Positions 13,359 through 25,183 of a stretch of 64,000 nucleotides of DNA are shown piece after piece. Where the stretch lies: NCBI GenBank assembly GCA_029931535.1, contig JAQPZY010001558.1, forward strand, positions 744,001 to 808,000, read 5' to 3'. The notes beneath the pieces were generated by a model. That model was given only the letters and a program-made list of their open reading frames with translations, made no database searches and was not told the DNA's origin. The stretch comes from Margaritifera margaritifera (taxonomy: Eukaryota > Mollusca > Bivalvia > Unionida > Margaritiferidae). The position numbers and the translations under genes were made by a program. How positions within the stretch are numbered: position 1 is the first letter of the stretch; each line of letters opens with the position of its first letter.

Positions 13359-14277
13359 ATTTGATGTGTCAGTAATGATGATATTCTTCCTGTTTTTTTA
13401 TTTTCTCATATTAAAATGACGTTTAATGACTCCCAATAAGCAAAACCTCTAATATGCCTGAGTAATCATATGATAATTGCATGTCTTAATTTTCTATGTA
13501 ATGCACAACATGACAATGTGAAATGAAAGATAAATGTTTCTTCTTTGTTCTGTTCAGTACTTCTGAATAGTACATGATTCAGATATTGACCTTTATGACT
13601 AAAAGCTCTCTTATGAAGACATTTTCTAAAACTGAATCTTTATACAGCAGTTAATCATATTTTTAAATAATTTCTACAAGATTTGTCATCTTTGACACTC
13701 AGTATTCCAACTAAATGAAACTAAAGGGGCACTCCCACCACCTTTACCTCAAATGCTGTCCCCTCTGCTCTTTCTAGTGTGTTTCTACCCCATGGTCCAG
13801 ATCACTAAAATACTACTGAAAACTGTGGTATATTCTATTTATTCCATGTATTTTTATGTTTTATTTACTATTGAATACATGTATGAATGTAAATTTGTTC
13901 TTTATTTCTAAAAGGATGACATTTTGTGACCAAAAGTATGTTCTTAAGTTGCAAAATACTTGTACCAGTATGCTCTTTTTGTTTAAAAAGTGCCTGTTTG
14001 CCCATTAATGTGCCCCAATTGCACACCCCTGAGAAATTTCATTTTTGTATAACTTAAGTGTTCAGTTTTAAATTAGCTTGTTTTCTCAATCAAACCTGAA
14101 TGGAGATTCTTTTTATTGTCCATGTTATAATATTAAAACATACATGTATATTAAAACTACTAGCAGATCTTGAAATGCATTTATTTATTTAATCAACTGA
14201 TAGAAATAAAGTTCTTTCATTTTTTGGGCAAATGATTTTTTTTATTTACAATCCAAATTGTCTAAAGAGTAAACGAT

Positions 14278-14498
14278 TACCATATATACTCACGTATAAG
14301 CTAATACCATCTGCAAACTGCATAGACCTAGATCTGCCATCACATAATGCGCTGGCAGATCTGGGTCGATGAAGTTTGTAAGGACTAATCAGTAGAACAA
14401 ACAACATAGACCCTGATCTGCTGGCACATTATGCTACGGCATATCAGGGTCTATGTTGTTTGCATTTGGACCCGGCTTATACACGAGTATAGATGGTA
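14278..14498. mobile_element. 221-bp palindromic MITE, copy 1
   Basis: TACCATATATACTCACGTAT at the left matches, as an inverted repeat, the right end ACACGAGTATAGATGGTA. Inside are two successive hairpins. The first is built from GCAAACTGCATAGACC and its complement around a CATAATGCGC centre. The second is built from CAAACAACATAGACCC and its complement. They are separated by AGGACTAATCAGTAGAAC. No coding capacity. Six relatives are in the window. Confidence 0.85.
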
Positions 14499-16187
14499 TT
14501 TGCTGGTTATGTTTTCTGACACATAAATAATAATAACATGTGCTGTTGAACAAACTACAGAAACACATTTCCTATGATATTCTTCATAACTGATAAAATG
14601 ATATTAATACTTATCAACAGTTTGAACTTAATTGCCAAGAAATAGTGTATTTTTTTTTCTAAGTTCTTGTGAAATTTATTTTGTTTATTTCAATTTTTTT
14701 GTGCACATGACTTGACATTTGCCAATTTATACACTTATATGCTCTGTTAATTACTAGTATTTATGACTGGATTTTAAAACTTGTGTTGTTGTACTGCTTT
14801 CTGAAATATTTTGTATACATGTATTTACATGGCTTATTCCTAAAAAATTTAAATTACAAGAGAGCAACCGTGTCAAAAACTGCATACAGAAAGATCTGAT
14901 GGAATGGCATACTTAAAATGTTGGGTTTAGTAATCACATCCCTTTCATAGATTGGATGGCTGTAGATTCATCATGTCATCATCTTTGAAGAATGAACAAT
15001 GGTTTTTAAAGATGAGCGCACTTGGATTTTGATGGCTGTTTAATGAATTTGTTTTTGTTGGTAAACTTCAGGCATCCACCATAAAATATGTTTGCTTCTG
15101 TGGCTTGAGACAATAAATCCATGATTACATACACTAATTCCCACTTATTGAATGTTTGTATCAACAGTATAAAATCTTGTAACACATTTGAAAGCTGATC
15201 TCAGTTTCTGTAGATAGAATTCTGATCTTATAATATAAGAGTTTCATTCATTATCAGTGGTCATCGTAATATATTCCACTTGTCTGGAGTAAAATAATGC
15301 AGTACCTAAGTACATACATTTCTATCATTCTTAGCTTTGTTTGAACTTGAACATAAACATTCATATGAACACAACAGAAAGTTTTTTTTTTTGGCGATAT
15401 GTTATACAATAAGCTTCAGTACCTTAATGTTGTCACCGCATTTTAAAACTGTTACCATAGTATCCAAGCTATTGGCCAGAAATTTGAACAAATTTAATGT
15501 GATACCAAAATACTTAATATATTGCAAATGTTTAGGACCATCTGAGTATATTAAAGAAAAATATAAACACAGAATATACAGCAAAATAATTATTGACCTT
15601 AAGTGTTCAATCTTGACACTTTATTGAAAACAAAACACCTGTTATGCCTATAGTATGTGGAACTTGGACAATCTAAGACAAATAATTAGAAACTCTAGGT
15701 CTTTCTCAATCATAAATTGAGAATATTCAAAGCATGACTGGAAGCTCTGTATAAAAGAATATTTATGATTTTTACAAGTTCTAGGCAGAATTTGGTTGCC
15801 ATGGCAAGTGACTATGGCATTCCTTGCATGTTGAAATAAAGCATACCCAGTATTCATCCAGTGTTCACAACAAATCACCCATTGTAAAGAAAATTATTAT
15901 TGTACAAGAAGTAAACTCATAAGGGATGCCAATTACTGACTTGATAGATAAATTCTGTGCAAATAATGCAGTTCAAACTCTAAACGGATGCGCAGTAAGG
16001 GATATTACATTTGAAGCACATTTATGTCATTTAAATGTAGAATTGAAATAAATAAACCAAATTTGTCAATGATTCTAACTTTGTTCAAAGTAAAACAGAA
16101 AATCAAATTTTTGAAGACTTTTAAGCCTAACTTAAGTTTTGTACTCAAGAAGTTTCATGAATTTGAAACCATGGTGACTTTTTACAG

Positions 16188-16424
16188 GACATGTTTGAGG
16201 AAGAGCCAATGGAAGTCACAGTTCCTAAATCTGAGCCTGAGGATCAGGAGATGGTGGATGTGGTGGGACACCCCTCTGAAAGCGAGGATACAAGTCCTCA
16301 GAAGAGAAAAGCAGAGTCACCACCCCCTTACCCAGCTGTCCAAATTGTATCAGCATTTGAACCGTGTATTATGGCTGAACATGCTGGGGAAGATAGCAAC
16401 TCTGCTTTTAAACTTAGGATAAAG
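16188..16424 (+). CDS. internal exon of plus-strand gene, acidic/Ser-rich region (candidate TAF2-like)
   Basis: A 237-bp exon (79 codons, phase 0 to 0) with acceptor TGACTTTTTACAG and donor AAAG|GTACAT. It encodes an acidic start (DMFEEEPMEVTVPKSEPEDQ), a Ser/Pro/Lys stretch (SEDTSPQKRKAESPPPYP) and a final SAFKLRIK. Codon composition is clearly protein-like compared with the flanks. Low-complexity, phosphorylatable sequence fits the tail of a nuclear protein. The downstream partner is the 39960 exon, giving KLRIK-VKSEDES. Confidence 0.7.
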
Positions 16425-16435
16425 GTACATGTACA

Positions 16436-16992
16436 ATTTTAGTTCACATGGTCTTATGCAATGTAAACCTTTGTCATCATAGACAATTAAATTTCAGTTC
16501 ATATGGTCTTATGCCATGTAAACCTTTGTTATCATAAACACTTAAATTTCAGTTCACGTGGTCTTATGCCATGTAAACCTTTGTCATCACAGACACTTAA
16601 ATTTCTGTTCACATGGTCTTATGCAATGTAAACCTTGGTCATCATAGATACTTAAATTTCAGTTCACATGGTCTTATGCCATGTAAACCTTTGTCATCAT
16701 AAACACTTACATTTCAGTTCACATGGTCTTATGCCATGTAAACCTTTGTCATCATAAACACTTAAATTTCAGTTCACATTGTCTTATGCAATGTAAACCT
16801 TTGTCATCATAGACACTTGAATTTCAGTCCACATGGTCTTATGCCATGTAAACCTTTGTCATCATAGACACTTGAATTTCAGTTCATCTGCTCTTATGCT
16901 ATGTTAACCTTTGTCGTCATAAAGACTTAAATTTCAGTTCATGTGCTCTTATGCCGTGTAAACTGTTGTCATCATAGACACTTAAATATTAG
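16436..16992. repeat. 55-bp minisatellite, about 10 copies
   Basis: Tandem 55-bp units (core TTCACATGGTCTTATGCCAT, then GTAAACCTTTGTCATCATAG) beginning within about 12 bp of the exon donor at 16425. Units are 85-95% alike. Confidence 0.95.
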
Positions 16993-18479
16993 GATAAAGA
17001 GCACATTGCATCAATGAAAGCTAGAATAAACAGTTGATGATATACAGAAAAGAAGGTAAAAAAAGTAATTCTCAGACTCCATGCATTAGTATAATTAGGT
17101 ATCGACAACTAGTCAGTGAAATTAAGAAAACCACACTACTTATAACAGAATTGAAGCCTTTTGAAATGGAGGATGCATACAGATCATTAATTTGTATTTC
17201 TTTTGCTATTTGATAGTTTAAAGTTTTCTCCATCAATATCCTTTGAGTCCCCAATCCTACAATATCCCTGGTATCACATGAGAGAATATTGTCTTATTGA
17301 TTTATTCTATGACCATGGTTTCCTTCTTTTTTTTTTCTGTTTCATCATCTATCACGATAACGTGAATGCAGTCAAATCATTTTCAGCTGTTCACATGATC
17401 ATACTCATGTCTCATCTGCACTCATCAGCATCGTCATTTGTACATGTACTTTGGACAGTGCTGTGATGTTCTGTGAAGAAAACTAGTCCTTGTCATTTTA
17501 TCACATGTTTTGGATCACTTTGAAGGAAGGACTGGGAAGTGAAGACATTATATATAGTTACAGAACTTGTTCAAGAAAGTCCATTTGGAAATAATGGAAA
17601 TGCATGCCGTATCTAAGAAAGACTTTTGGACAGTTTGACATGTAAATGTGACGGCTTCTTTTCAAACTTTCCACTTCTGAATGAAAACTGCCATTATTTC
17701 ATCTGCTGAAGAAAACCTGCCTTGTAAATGCAAAATTTTCCAACAGTGCAAGGTGAATTTACTTAGAAATATTACACATGCTTGGTACTATGGGAAATGA
17801 GTTTTGCTAAATTTATACCAGCAAAATATTGAAATATTTCCAAAATATGTCAAACTGAATATGAATGAATATATTAGTAATTTGGAGCAATGGTTAAAAA
17901 TGGTGGGGGGGGGGGGGGGTACATTGATTTTTTTCTTTTTTCTTTTTACAGTTTTCTTTCATTGTTCACAGGATGGCATAATAAATACAAACATTTTTCA
18001 GTGTCTACTATTTCATTTTACCCACTTAATTGATTTCATAAATTTATACTCTCTCCCTCTCAGTGTAATCTAGATTTTTTCAAGTGTTGATTCATTTTTG
18101 TATTGTTGTAATTTTGTGTTTTCTTTCATTGTTTATATACAGGATGGCATGATAAATATGAGCAATTTTCAGTCTATACCATTTCACTAAATGAATCTAC
18201 TTTGAAAATCTCTCTCTCTCTCTCTCTCTCTCATTGTGATCTCGATATATTCAGTCAGAGACAGCTTTTGAAATCATTAAGCAGTATCTCACTTAGTAGC
18301 ACCCATCTGTGGAATACCATTTAAACTTCAAGCACAGCCTAGCAGTGTGGTACTGGGAAAGATCCAATGAGAAAGTGACCATCATACAATAATGAATAGT
18401 TATTTTCAGAATAGATCATGGATGTTAACTCATTATTAAAAATGTTGCTGATGTTGTTTCAGTGCAATAACTGAGGTTA

Positions 18480-18965
18480 TATATTCTGGATGTCAATCAG
18501 ACTTTGTAGGCAGATACCTCTTGGACTAAGTAAAATCCTTAATGGTTGTAGGATCATTGGGGTTATGTTCAAGGTCAGTGTTGCTAAAAAGATAAATTTC
18601 AAATTCTTTGTATATGTAGCAGAGGTTAGCTAAACTTTGTATATCAATATCTCTTAGTGTAAGAAAAATCCATATTGACTTTGAGGCCTGTAGGTCAAAT
18701 GTCAAGGTCACTGATACTAATATAGAAATTTTGTTTCCATGTATAGTCAAGTTCTTCTAGCAAATGTCATCCAAACTTTGTTTATAGATATCTCTTAGTA
18801 CAAGAAAAGTTCCTATTCATTTTTAGGTCAGTAGGTTCAAGGTTGAGGTAAGTGTTACCAAAAATAGAAATTTCATTTCCATGTGGTAACTCAATTTCTG
18901 TATAGTGGATGTCAACCAAGACATATACACTTACAGACAATGATAATGATTCTACAGATTCCACT
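18480..18965. repeat. degenerate tandem repeat, about 3 units of 130-140 bp
   Basis: Three diverged units recognised by TA(T/C)CTCTT(A/G)G (near 18515, 18649, 18789), an AGGTCA...GTCAAGGTCA segment and an ATAGAAATTT(T/C)(G/A)TTTCCAT segment. No coding potential. Confidence 0.6.
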
Positions 18966-19439
18966 TACCTACGGTTGCACTGACATAATGTTTTACAAAC
19001 ATATTTTGTAGGTTTTAATTAATTTTAACCTTTTTTTAAATTTTTAGAAACACCTATAATTGAGGAATTATTCAGTCATTTTAAATATTTCAGCTGTCTC
19101 TGTGTCATTATGCTACTTTTTAATTTTGTTTAAGTCTCTGACAAGATAACATGTCCTTTATTACAGATCTGGATATTTTTTCTCCTGCTGCCCATTCTAT
19201 ATTTTGTTATCTTCTGGGATCTTTTAAAATTCAGACTCTTTTAGCTCAAAATGCAAACATTCCATCCAAAATGGTTGACCATGCGGAATCATTGCTGAAA
19301 TGCAAACTCTGTTATACTATACTGTGACTTTATTTATTTTCCAGGGGATCATTTCTTGTTGTTTTGCAAAACAAGACATTTTTGTTGGTCTTTAAGTTCA
19401 TGGATATGCAAAAGAAATATTATTCATGACAATATCTTT

Positions 19440-20330
19440 TTAGCTTACCTCAACAAAGTAGATGAGAGCTATGATACTACCCTTGACATCGATGTTGGCA
19501 TCCACACAGATAAACACACGTAAATATGTACAGCCTCACTGTATTTCAACCATTCTTTCTTCCTAGGGCCAAGGTAACATTTTTGAGTGGATTTCAAAGC
19601 ACCCATCCCCTTGGGAGGGGCTTAGGGGCTAACTTTAACTTTGTAGAATATAATTTTGGTGAAGTTTTGCATTAGCTCGGTTTTTGTGCACATTGTATTC
19701 ATACTGTTATACCTGGAATCATAGAACTTTTTGAGGATATGCATCTTGATGAGCACAACACTCTCATCACAAACGTAGGTCACTGTGACCTATATTTCAT
19801 GCTTCACTGTCTGGTTAAGTTTTGTGTTTTAAGTTTATTTATCAAGCTCTGTTCATGCTAGAATCATCAGACTAAACAATTGTATGCATCTCTAGTCATA
19901 CCACACCCGTACAAGAAAGTAAATCACTGTGACCAACATTTTACATTTTACTGGCTTAGGTTATGTTTTTGCATTTTACTTATGACCAAATAGGTTTTGT
20001 GCACTATGTATACATTTTGTTATACCTAGAATCATGAGAAATGGTGAGGGAATGCATCTTGATGAGTACTACACCCTCATCATAGAAATAGGTCACTGTG
20101 ACTCATATTTTATGCTTTACTGACTTGGGTTCATTCTCAAACATTGTTCATGCCAGAATCATCAAACTAGATGACTGTATCTCTATTTGTAACACATCCT
20201 TGCAGCAAAAGAAGGTTATTGTGACCTACATTTCACTATTTAATGGCTTGAGTTAAGTTTGTCAAGATCACTTTAGTCTGAATTTAAAAAATACATAATA
20301 CTTAATTACTGGGCATTCTGGTCAAGTCCA
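19440..20330. repeat. degenerate tandem repeat carrying AGGTCAnnnTGACCT palindromes
   Basis: About four diverged units of 125-170 bp (shared segments TGTTATACCTGGAATCAT, GCATCTTGATGAGCACAACA, CACTGTGACC). Each unit has a version of the same inverted repeat: AGGTCACTGTGACCT at 19777-19791 (perfect), AAATCACTGTGACCA at 19921, AGGTCACTGTGACTC at 20090 and AGGTTATTGTGACCT at 20213. A related segment is at 51900-52150. Confidence 0.65.
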
Positions 20331-21014
20331 ACAGAAAATTTTTTATTTGATCAGATCCTGCAAGTGTTGGTGATGACAATAACAGCTTGTTACTGTTGCT
20401 AGTATCTTTTTTTCCTTTTAATTAGAACCTAGGCTACACATATTTTGTTCTAAAAGTCTTATATGTGCTGACATACTACCAGACAATAGAGTTTTTAAAA
20501 AACAGCTGGCGTGATGAACTGATGTAATGTCTATAGTACACACCCAAGGGCAATGATTAAGTTATAGGATTTTGATAAGTCCAGGAGGTAAGCTTTCACA
20601 TCTCTTTTGTCATGTGCTTTGTGGCTTTTGAGTGTTTAATGGCTATGGAGTGTTTAAACAGTTGGGAAAACATAATGACCAAGTATTGTATAGGATACTA
20701 TTGGGCACCTTATGTCCAATGTCTGACATTTTAGGTTAGCATTTGAGCTCACTTGCTGATCATGTCTGATTCACAGTTACAGCTCCTTGTGGGAAGTGGG
20801 TATTCAGGGTTCATTTTAGAATGTCCATTTGCACCAATGACCTTTATTTTTCATCTTTAGTGCAAGAAAGTTTCCCCCATGGCACCCATAGGGCACATAA
20901 AATAGACCCAAGAAAACAAAGATAACAGATCATTACAGTTGATTTTAGACTATATTGAGCTCAAGCATACTGAATAGAGTGTGCTCATTGCCAAAGAAGC
21001 TTAAGATGAGTAGT

Positions 21015-21200
21015 TTAACAGGGTGACATAAATATGTCTTACACAGGCTGACAGAAATATGTCTTACACAGGCTGACAAATATGTCTTACTGATTTTTAT
21101 TAACTTGGGTATGACAGAAATATGTCTTACTGACTTTTAGTAACTTGTAACTTGGGTATGACAGAAATATGTCTTACTGATTTTTATTAACTTGGGTATG
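21015..21200. repeat. short tandem repeat, TGACAGAAATATGTCTTAC type
   Basis: Five copies of (T)GACAGAAATATGTCTTAC, spaced first by ACAGGC and later by a TGATTTTTATTAACTTGGGTA linker. It abuts the left end of the pogo-like transposon. Confidence 0.8.
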
Positions 21201-21215
21201 AGTGGAGAGCTTATA

Positions 21216-23296
21216 CCGTATTTTGGTGTGTATAACACGCAGTTTTTTCACCTAATTGTATTATCTTAAGTCAGGGGTGCGCGTTTTATACAAGAACTAA
21301 AAAAAAAAGATTTTTTCCAGGTCGATCTGACGAGAGGATGAAGTCACTATAGCCGCCTACATGTGTCACATTCACTCCTTGTGAAATATTAAATCCTTTG
21401 CACATTGCATTGTAACTAAATTGTTTACCGGTACTAGCCTTATTAAAGAAATAAATAATGCTTACAAACCTAGATAGTCTTGTTCTTTGATTGCTTATGT
21501 TAATAAACTCGTTTCATTTCACATCACTGTGTAGTGTTTTGTTCTGTGCCTCGACCGGAAATACATGTACATAACGACTGGTAACTTGTTCAAAAGCTGT
21601 GCAAAGTGCCGCATTGGAGCGGAACAAATACCACTGTGAGGATTACTGTACCTGTTCCGTAAATGTTCAGTATTCCATAACTGTTGATCTAATACATTTT
21701 TTCTTCATTTATTCTTGGCTGAATTGAAATGTAAAATGTGTAGAATTCAAGCAGTTTTAATGTTCTCATCAGAGGCACCTTTAGGGGACATATTTTTTGT
21801 GACTACGGTTTCTTTGTTATGGTAACACTGACACTTTGTGAAACAAAGTAATCAATTAATGTATGAAGTCTGAAAATATTTTTCAAATGTTCAATATTCG
21901 ATAACTGTGGATCTAATTAATTTTGTCTTCATTTATTCGTGTCTGATTTGAAATATAATATTTAGAATTCAAGCAGTGTTAATGTTCTCATTTTTTGCGT
22001 GACTACGGTTAGCCTGTTATGGTAACACTGACACTGCATTAATGTATGAAGTCAGAAAACATTTTTGTTTTCCTTTGGAAAATAAACTTGTTTCTTAGTT
22101 TTATTTCTCATCTTAAATCATAGTATTTGAGATATCTTTGCGACTATACAGTGATCAATGCTTCATTGACTCAGTGTGGTCTTTTCACGGTAATCGGTGC
22201 CAGGTAAGCTTTGATGCGCTCAACATAGTTACAATGCTTTGTCTCGGTGAGCAATATTTAATTGATTCAGCGCGGTGTTTTTAACGGTGATCAGTGCTTC
22301 ATTGACTCAGTGTGGTCTTTTCAAGGTACTTGGCACCGACTAAAGCTTTGATGTGCTTAACATAGTCACATTGCTTTGTCTAGGAAAATTGGCAAAGTAT
22401 TTACTTTTCTTCAGAAAATAAACTTGTTTCTTTGTTTTATTTCTCATTTTAAACAACAGTATTTGATACGGTACTTCTTTGTTACAATACAGTGAGCAGT
22501 GTTTAATTGACTCAGCGTGGGTTTTTTAAAGCTAATCAGCGCCGGCTAAAGTTTTGATGGGTCAAACATAATTACAAATCATTGTCTTGGTAAATTCTAG
22601 CTTGAACATGGGGATATATTTTAGAGGTGTCATGATAATCCAAATAAGTATAAATACTGGACCTAGACTTTCACATAGCATATTGTGTTCGATCTTGAAT
22701 CTGAACGAATATAGTCAAAGTATCAACATGGTTCGTATAAGAAATTCGTACAATGTGAAAGAAAAGCTAACCATCATTGCCTATGCAGAAGCACATAGTA
22801 ACAGAGCCGCTGGGAGGGAGTTTAATGTAGGAGAGTCTTCTGTTAGGGAGTGGAGAAGAATGAAAGAAAGACTGAAGAAAATGCCGAGAACAAAAGAGGC
22901 AGAGAGACGGACAAGTGCAAAGTATCCGCATATAGAGAGTGGAGTCCTTGAATGGGTCATGGATAGAAGAAAACAGGGAATCTCAGTATCCATGACAGAG
23001 ATTCGCTTTCAGGCAATATTGATTGCAAAACAGAAGAAAATAGACGAACTCCATCAACTAGACGAACCTTTTAAGGGCCAACCATAAAATCTGAAAGATA
23101 CAATTTCAATATTGCCACTTTTTCATTCACTATCCAAAATGACCAACTGTTGTTGCACTATGAAAACGGAGTGAAATACCGGTAGTCACGATTTTAAAAT
23201 GTATTATATCACATACGCGTTACATGGCAGAACTACGTTTTTTTCACTCATTTTGGGTCGAAAATCGGGGTGCGCATTATACACACCAAAATACGG
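21216..23296 (+). mobile_element. pogo-like DNA transposon, deletion derivative
   Basis: 2081 bp with perfect 20-bp terminal inverted repeats CCGTATTTTGGTGTGTATAA (the match continues imperfectly through CACGCA/TGCGCA). It is flanked by TA on both sides (21214-21215 and 23297-23298), the target duplication of Tc1/mariner/pogo elements. The 5' region contains internal duplications: about 110 bp near 21660-21780 and 21880-21995 (ATAACTGTTGATCTAAT type), and three copies of a GACTCAGTGTGG/CTTTGATG segment at about 22145-22600. It carries one partial transposase frame at 22728-23087. At this size, with no DDE region, it is an internally deleted copy. Confidence 0.85.
22728..23087 (+). pseudogene. 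pogo-like transposase, N-terminal DNA-binding part only
   Basis: 119 codons from ATG 22728 (context CAACATGGTT). I preferred this to the longer in-frame start at 22587 because the homology begins at MVRIRNSYNVKEKLTI. Residues about 9-45 form a helix-turn-helix of the psq/CENP-B N-terminal type (KEKLTIIAYAEAHSNRAAGR, GESSVREWRRMKERL). Residues about 60-105 match the second, Tc5/CENP-B-type HTH (E..VLEWVMDRRKQGISVSM, IRFQAILIAKQ). The frame ends shortly after at EPFKGQP, and no DDE catalytic domain follows before the right end. If expressed, it could bind the element ends but not cut them. Confidence 0.7.
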
Positions 23297-23520
23297 TAAT
23301 TCATGTTCTTTGATAGAAAAAAAAATGTAAAGAAGAAAAGATGAAATCTTCAGTGAAAACAACTGCTGTATTTATTTCCAAAGTAGTGTATAGGGGGGAA
23401 CAAATGTAGTCTCAAATCTCCAAAATAGATTCTTGAGGGATTACTCGAGCATGAAGAATTCAAATCTCAGTATAAAAGGCTTACAACAGGGAGGCTACTA
23501 ATAATAATTGCTCGGGTCAT

Positions 23521-23681
23521 GGATTTATTAATTTCTGCAATAAATATTCACTTTTCCAGCATTATATCCTTGAAATCAGTAATTTTTGCATCAGACTCTA
23601 GTACAGTTTGCTACAATTTCCTTGTCAGCTAAAATAAATCATGTCCTGGAAGTGAATATTTATTGCTTAAATTAATAAATC
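23521..23681. repeat. foldback inverted repeat
   Basis: GGATTTATTAATTT(CT)GCAATAAATATTCACTT..CCAG at 23521-23559 recurs as its reverse complement at 23645-23681, with a spacer of about 85 bp. Arms of about 37 bp carry a few indels. Possibly a small MITE. Confidence 0.75.
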
Positions 23682-24120
23682 CACAATGTGAGTGACTGTG
23701 ATAATGATATGTGTTTGAATTTATTTAATAAACAAGAAACATATAAGGGTATTTGTGACCCCTGTATTTCTGAATAACCCCACTTTTTGACCTGGTAAAA
23801 GCCATTGGACCCCACTATTTTTATTTCTGGATGGACACTGGGTGTCCACAGTATGATTGCATTCTTTACTTGAGCAGCAAGTGACCACTGAGTCACTATG
23901 ACCACTACACCAAATACCAAACATTGTATGCTCAGAATCCAAACTTCATTCCACCATTTGGCTTACAAATTCATCCTGACTTAGAAACAGTAAATATCAT
24001 TGTTGGAAATACTGCAGAATTCTGTATTCTCAAATAACCACTGTGATTATCAGAGCCTTCCAAAATAATATTTGACCTTTGCAAATTCGAAAAGTCCTCA
24101 ACAAATTCTCTCTTTTTTCA
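23682..24120. other. non-coding intron sequence
   Basis: No supported feature. Short frames on the minus strand lack homology that I recognise. Confidence 0.4.
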
Positions 24121-24129
24121 GTGTAAATT

Positions 24130-24960
24130 CAATGAAATCAGAGCCTCCTAGCATAGCCATACATCCCTATGTATAAATGGTCGGAAAGATGGAGACAAAG
24201 TTGGAGCTGCCATTGCAACACCCTATGGCACTATCTCAAGCTAGTTACCAGATAAAGCCTCAAAATTTACTGCAGAAATTACAGCCATTCTCATAGCTTT
24301 AAAATGCATTGGATCCTCTCAAAAAACAAATTTCATCATCTTTTTGGATTCCTTTTCCACATTGAAAGCCTTGCAAAACCTTAAATCTGACACCCCATTA
24401 ATATCCCAGATATTAGAGAAATATAATGTGCTCATACAGTCTGGGAAAAGTATTCTGTACTGTTGACTAATTAGTCACATTGGTATAAAGGGTAATGAAA
24501 GGGCAGATAACAGAGTCAATGCTGCTCTGCAGTCACCCATTTCTGAATGGAAGATACCATAACCCGACTTCAAATATCATATAAATCAGCATGTTTGTAA
24601 TGCTTGGAAAAATATATAGAATGGCAACTCCACAAACTTAATAACATCAAACCCACTATTGGCAAGTGTCATCTCTCATATAAAACAAATCATAGAGATG
24701 AGCCAATCACATATTGAACACACATACCTGACTCATGCATAATGCCTGAAGGATGAACCTAGACCAGAGTGCATACCATGCCAGTGCCCACTGACAGTGG
24801 AACACATTCTTGTCAAGTGTCAATTCCACCCTGTGAGACTAAAGCATTTTGATGTCAGCTGCTTGAAGAAACTTTATAATGATGCACCACCCGAGAAAAT
24901 CTTGGAATTTTTTGGAAAGAGCAGTTTTTATAACAAATTTTGACCATATCCTTTAAGGAT
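24130..24960 (+). pseudogene. non-LTR retrotransposon (LINE) 3' coding remnant, RNase H domain
   Basis: Readable in pieces across several frames. There is an RNase H-like start (DGDKVGAAIATPYGTISS), FTAEITAILIALKCI with the Glu of the RNase H core, FIIFLDSFSTLKALQNL with the central Asp, and a later HIGIKGNERADNRVNAAL segment that fits the G..GNE.AD motif. A C-terminal PECIPCQCPLTVEHILVKC with Cys/His spacing is typical of Jockey/CR1-like LINE ends. At least four stops and frameshifts. The 3' UTR continues to about 25180 (GGCACCATATGGCCACTATT). Confidence 0.7.
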
Positions 24961-25183
24961 TTTACATGTGTTACCATATCTTTTATTTTTTTTACATTTA
25001 CAGAATTTTGACATTTTTACATTTTATATTTTATCTTGTACTTAATGTTTACATTTATTTGGAATGGTTTACCTTCTTAAAGTTTCTGTGGAAATCATTT
25101 TTAAATTTTTCACACATTTACCTTTAGTTGGCACCATATGGCCACTATTGTGCTGAGTTGCCGTAAAATGCTACTACATATAT
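24961..25183 (+). mobile_element. LINE 3' UTR
   Basis: Continues from the RNase H remnant and ends GGCACCATATGGCCACTATT...GCCGTAAAATGCTACTACAT. A related tail, GGCACCACATATCCATTATT...GTCGTTAAATGCTAATACAT, is at 63481-63535. Sharing of the end supports this as the element's 3' terminus. Confidence 0.55.

Larger units (their letters stand above)
7809..16187 (+). other. intron of plus-strand gene (8.4 kb)
   Basis: Lies between matching donor and acceptor of the two exons. It contains the 53-bp minisatellite (9814-10735), a Helentron-like element (11812-13358) and the first palindromic MITE (14278-14498). The remainder (7809-9810, 10740-11810, 13360-14275, 14500-16187) is AT-rich, with no coding signal that I can support. 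Confidence 0.5.
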
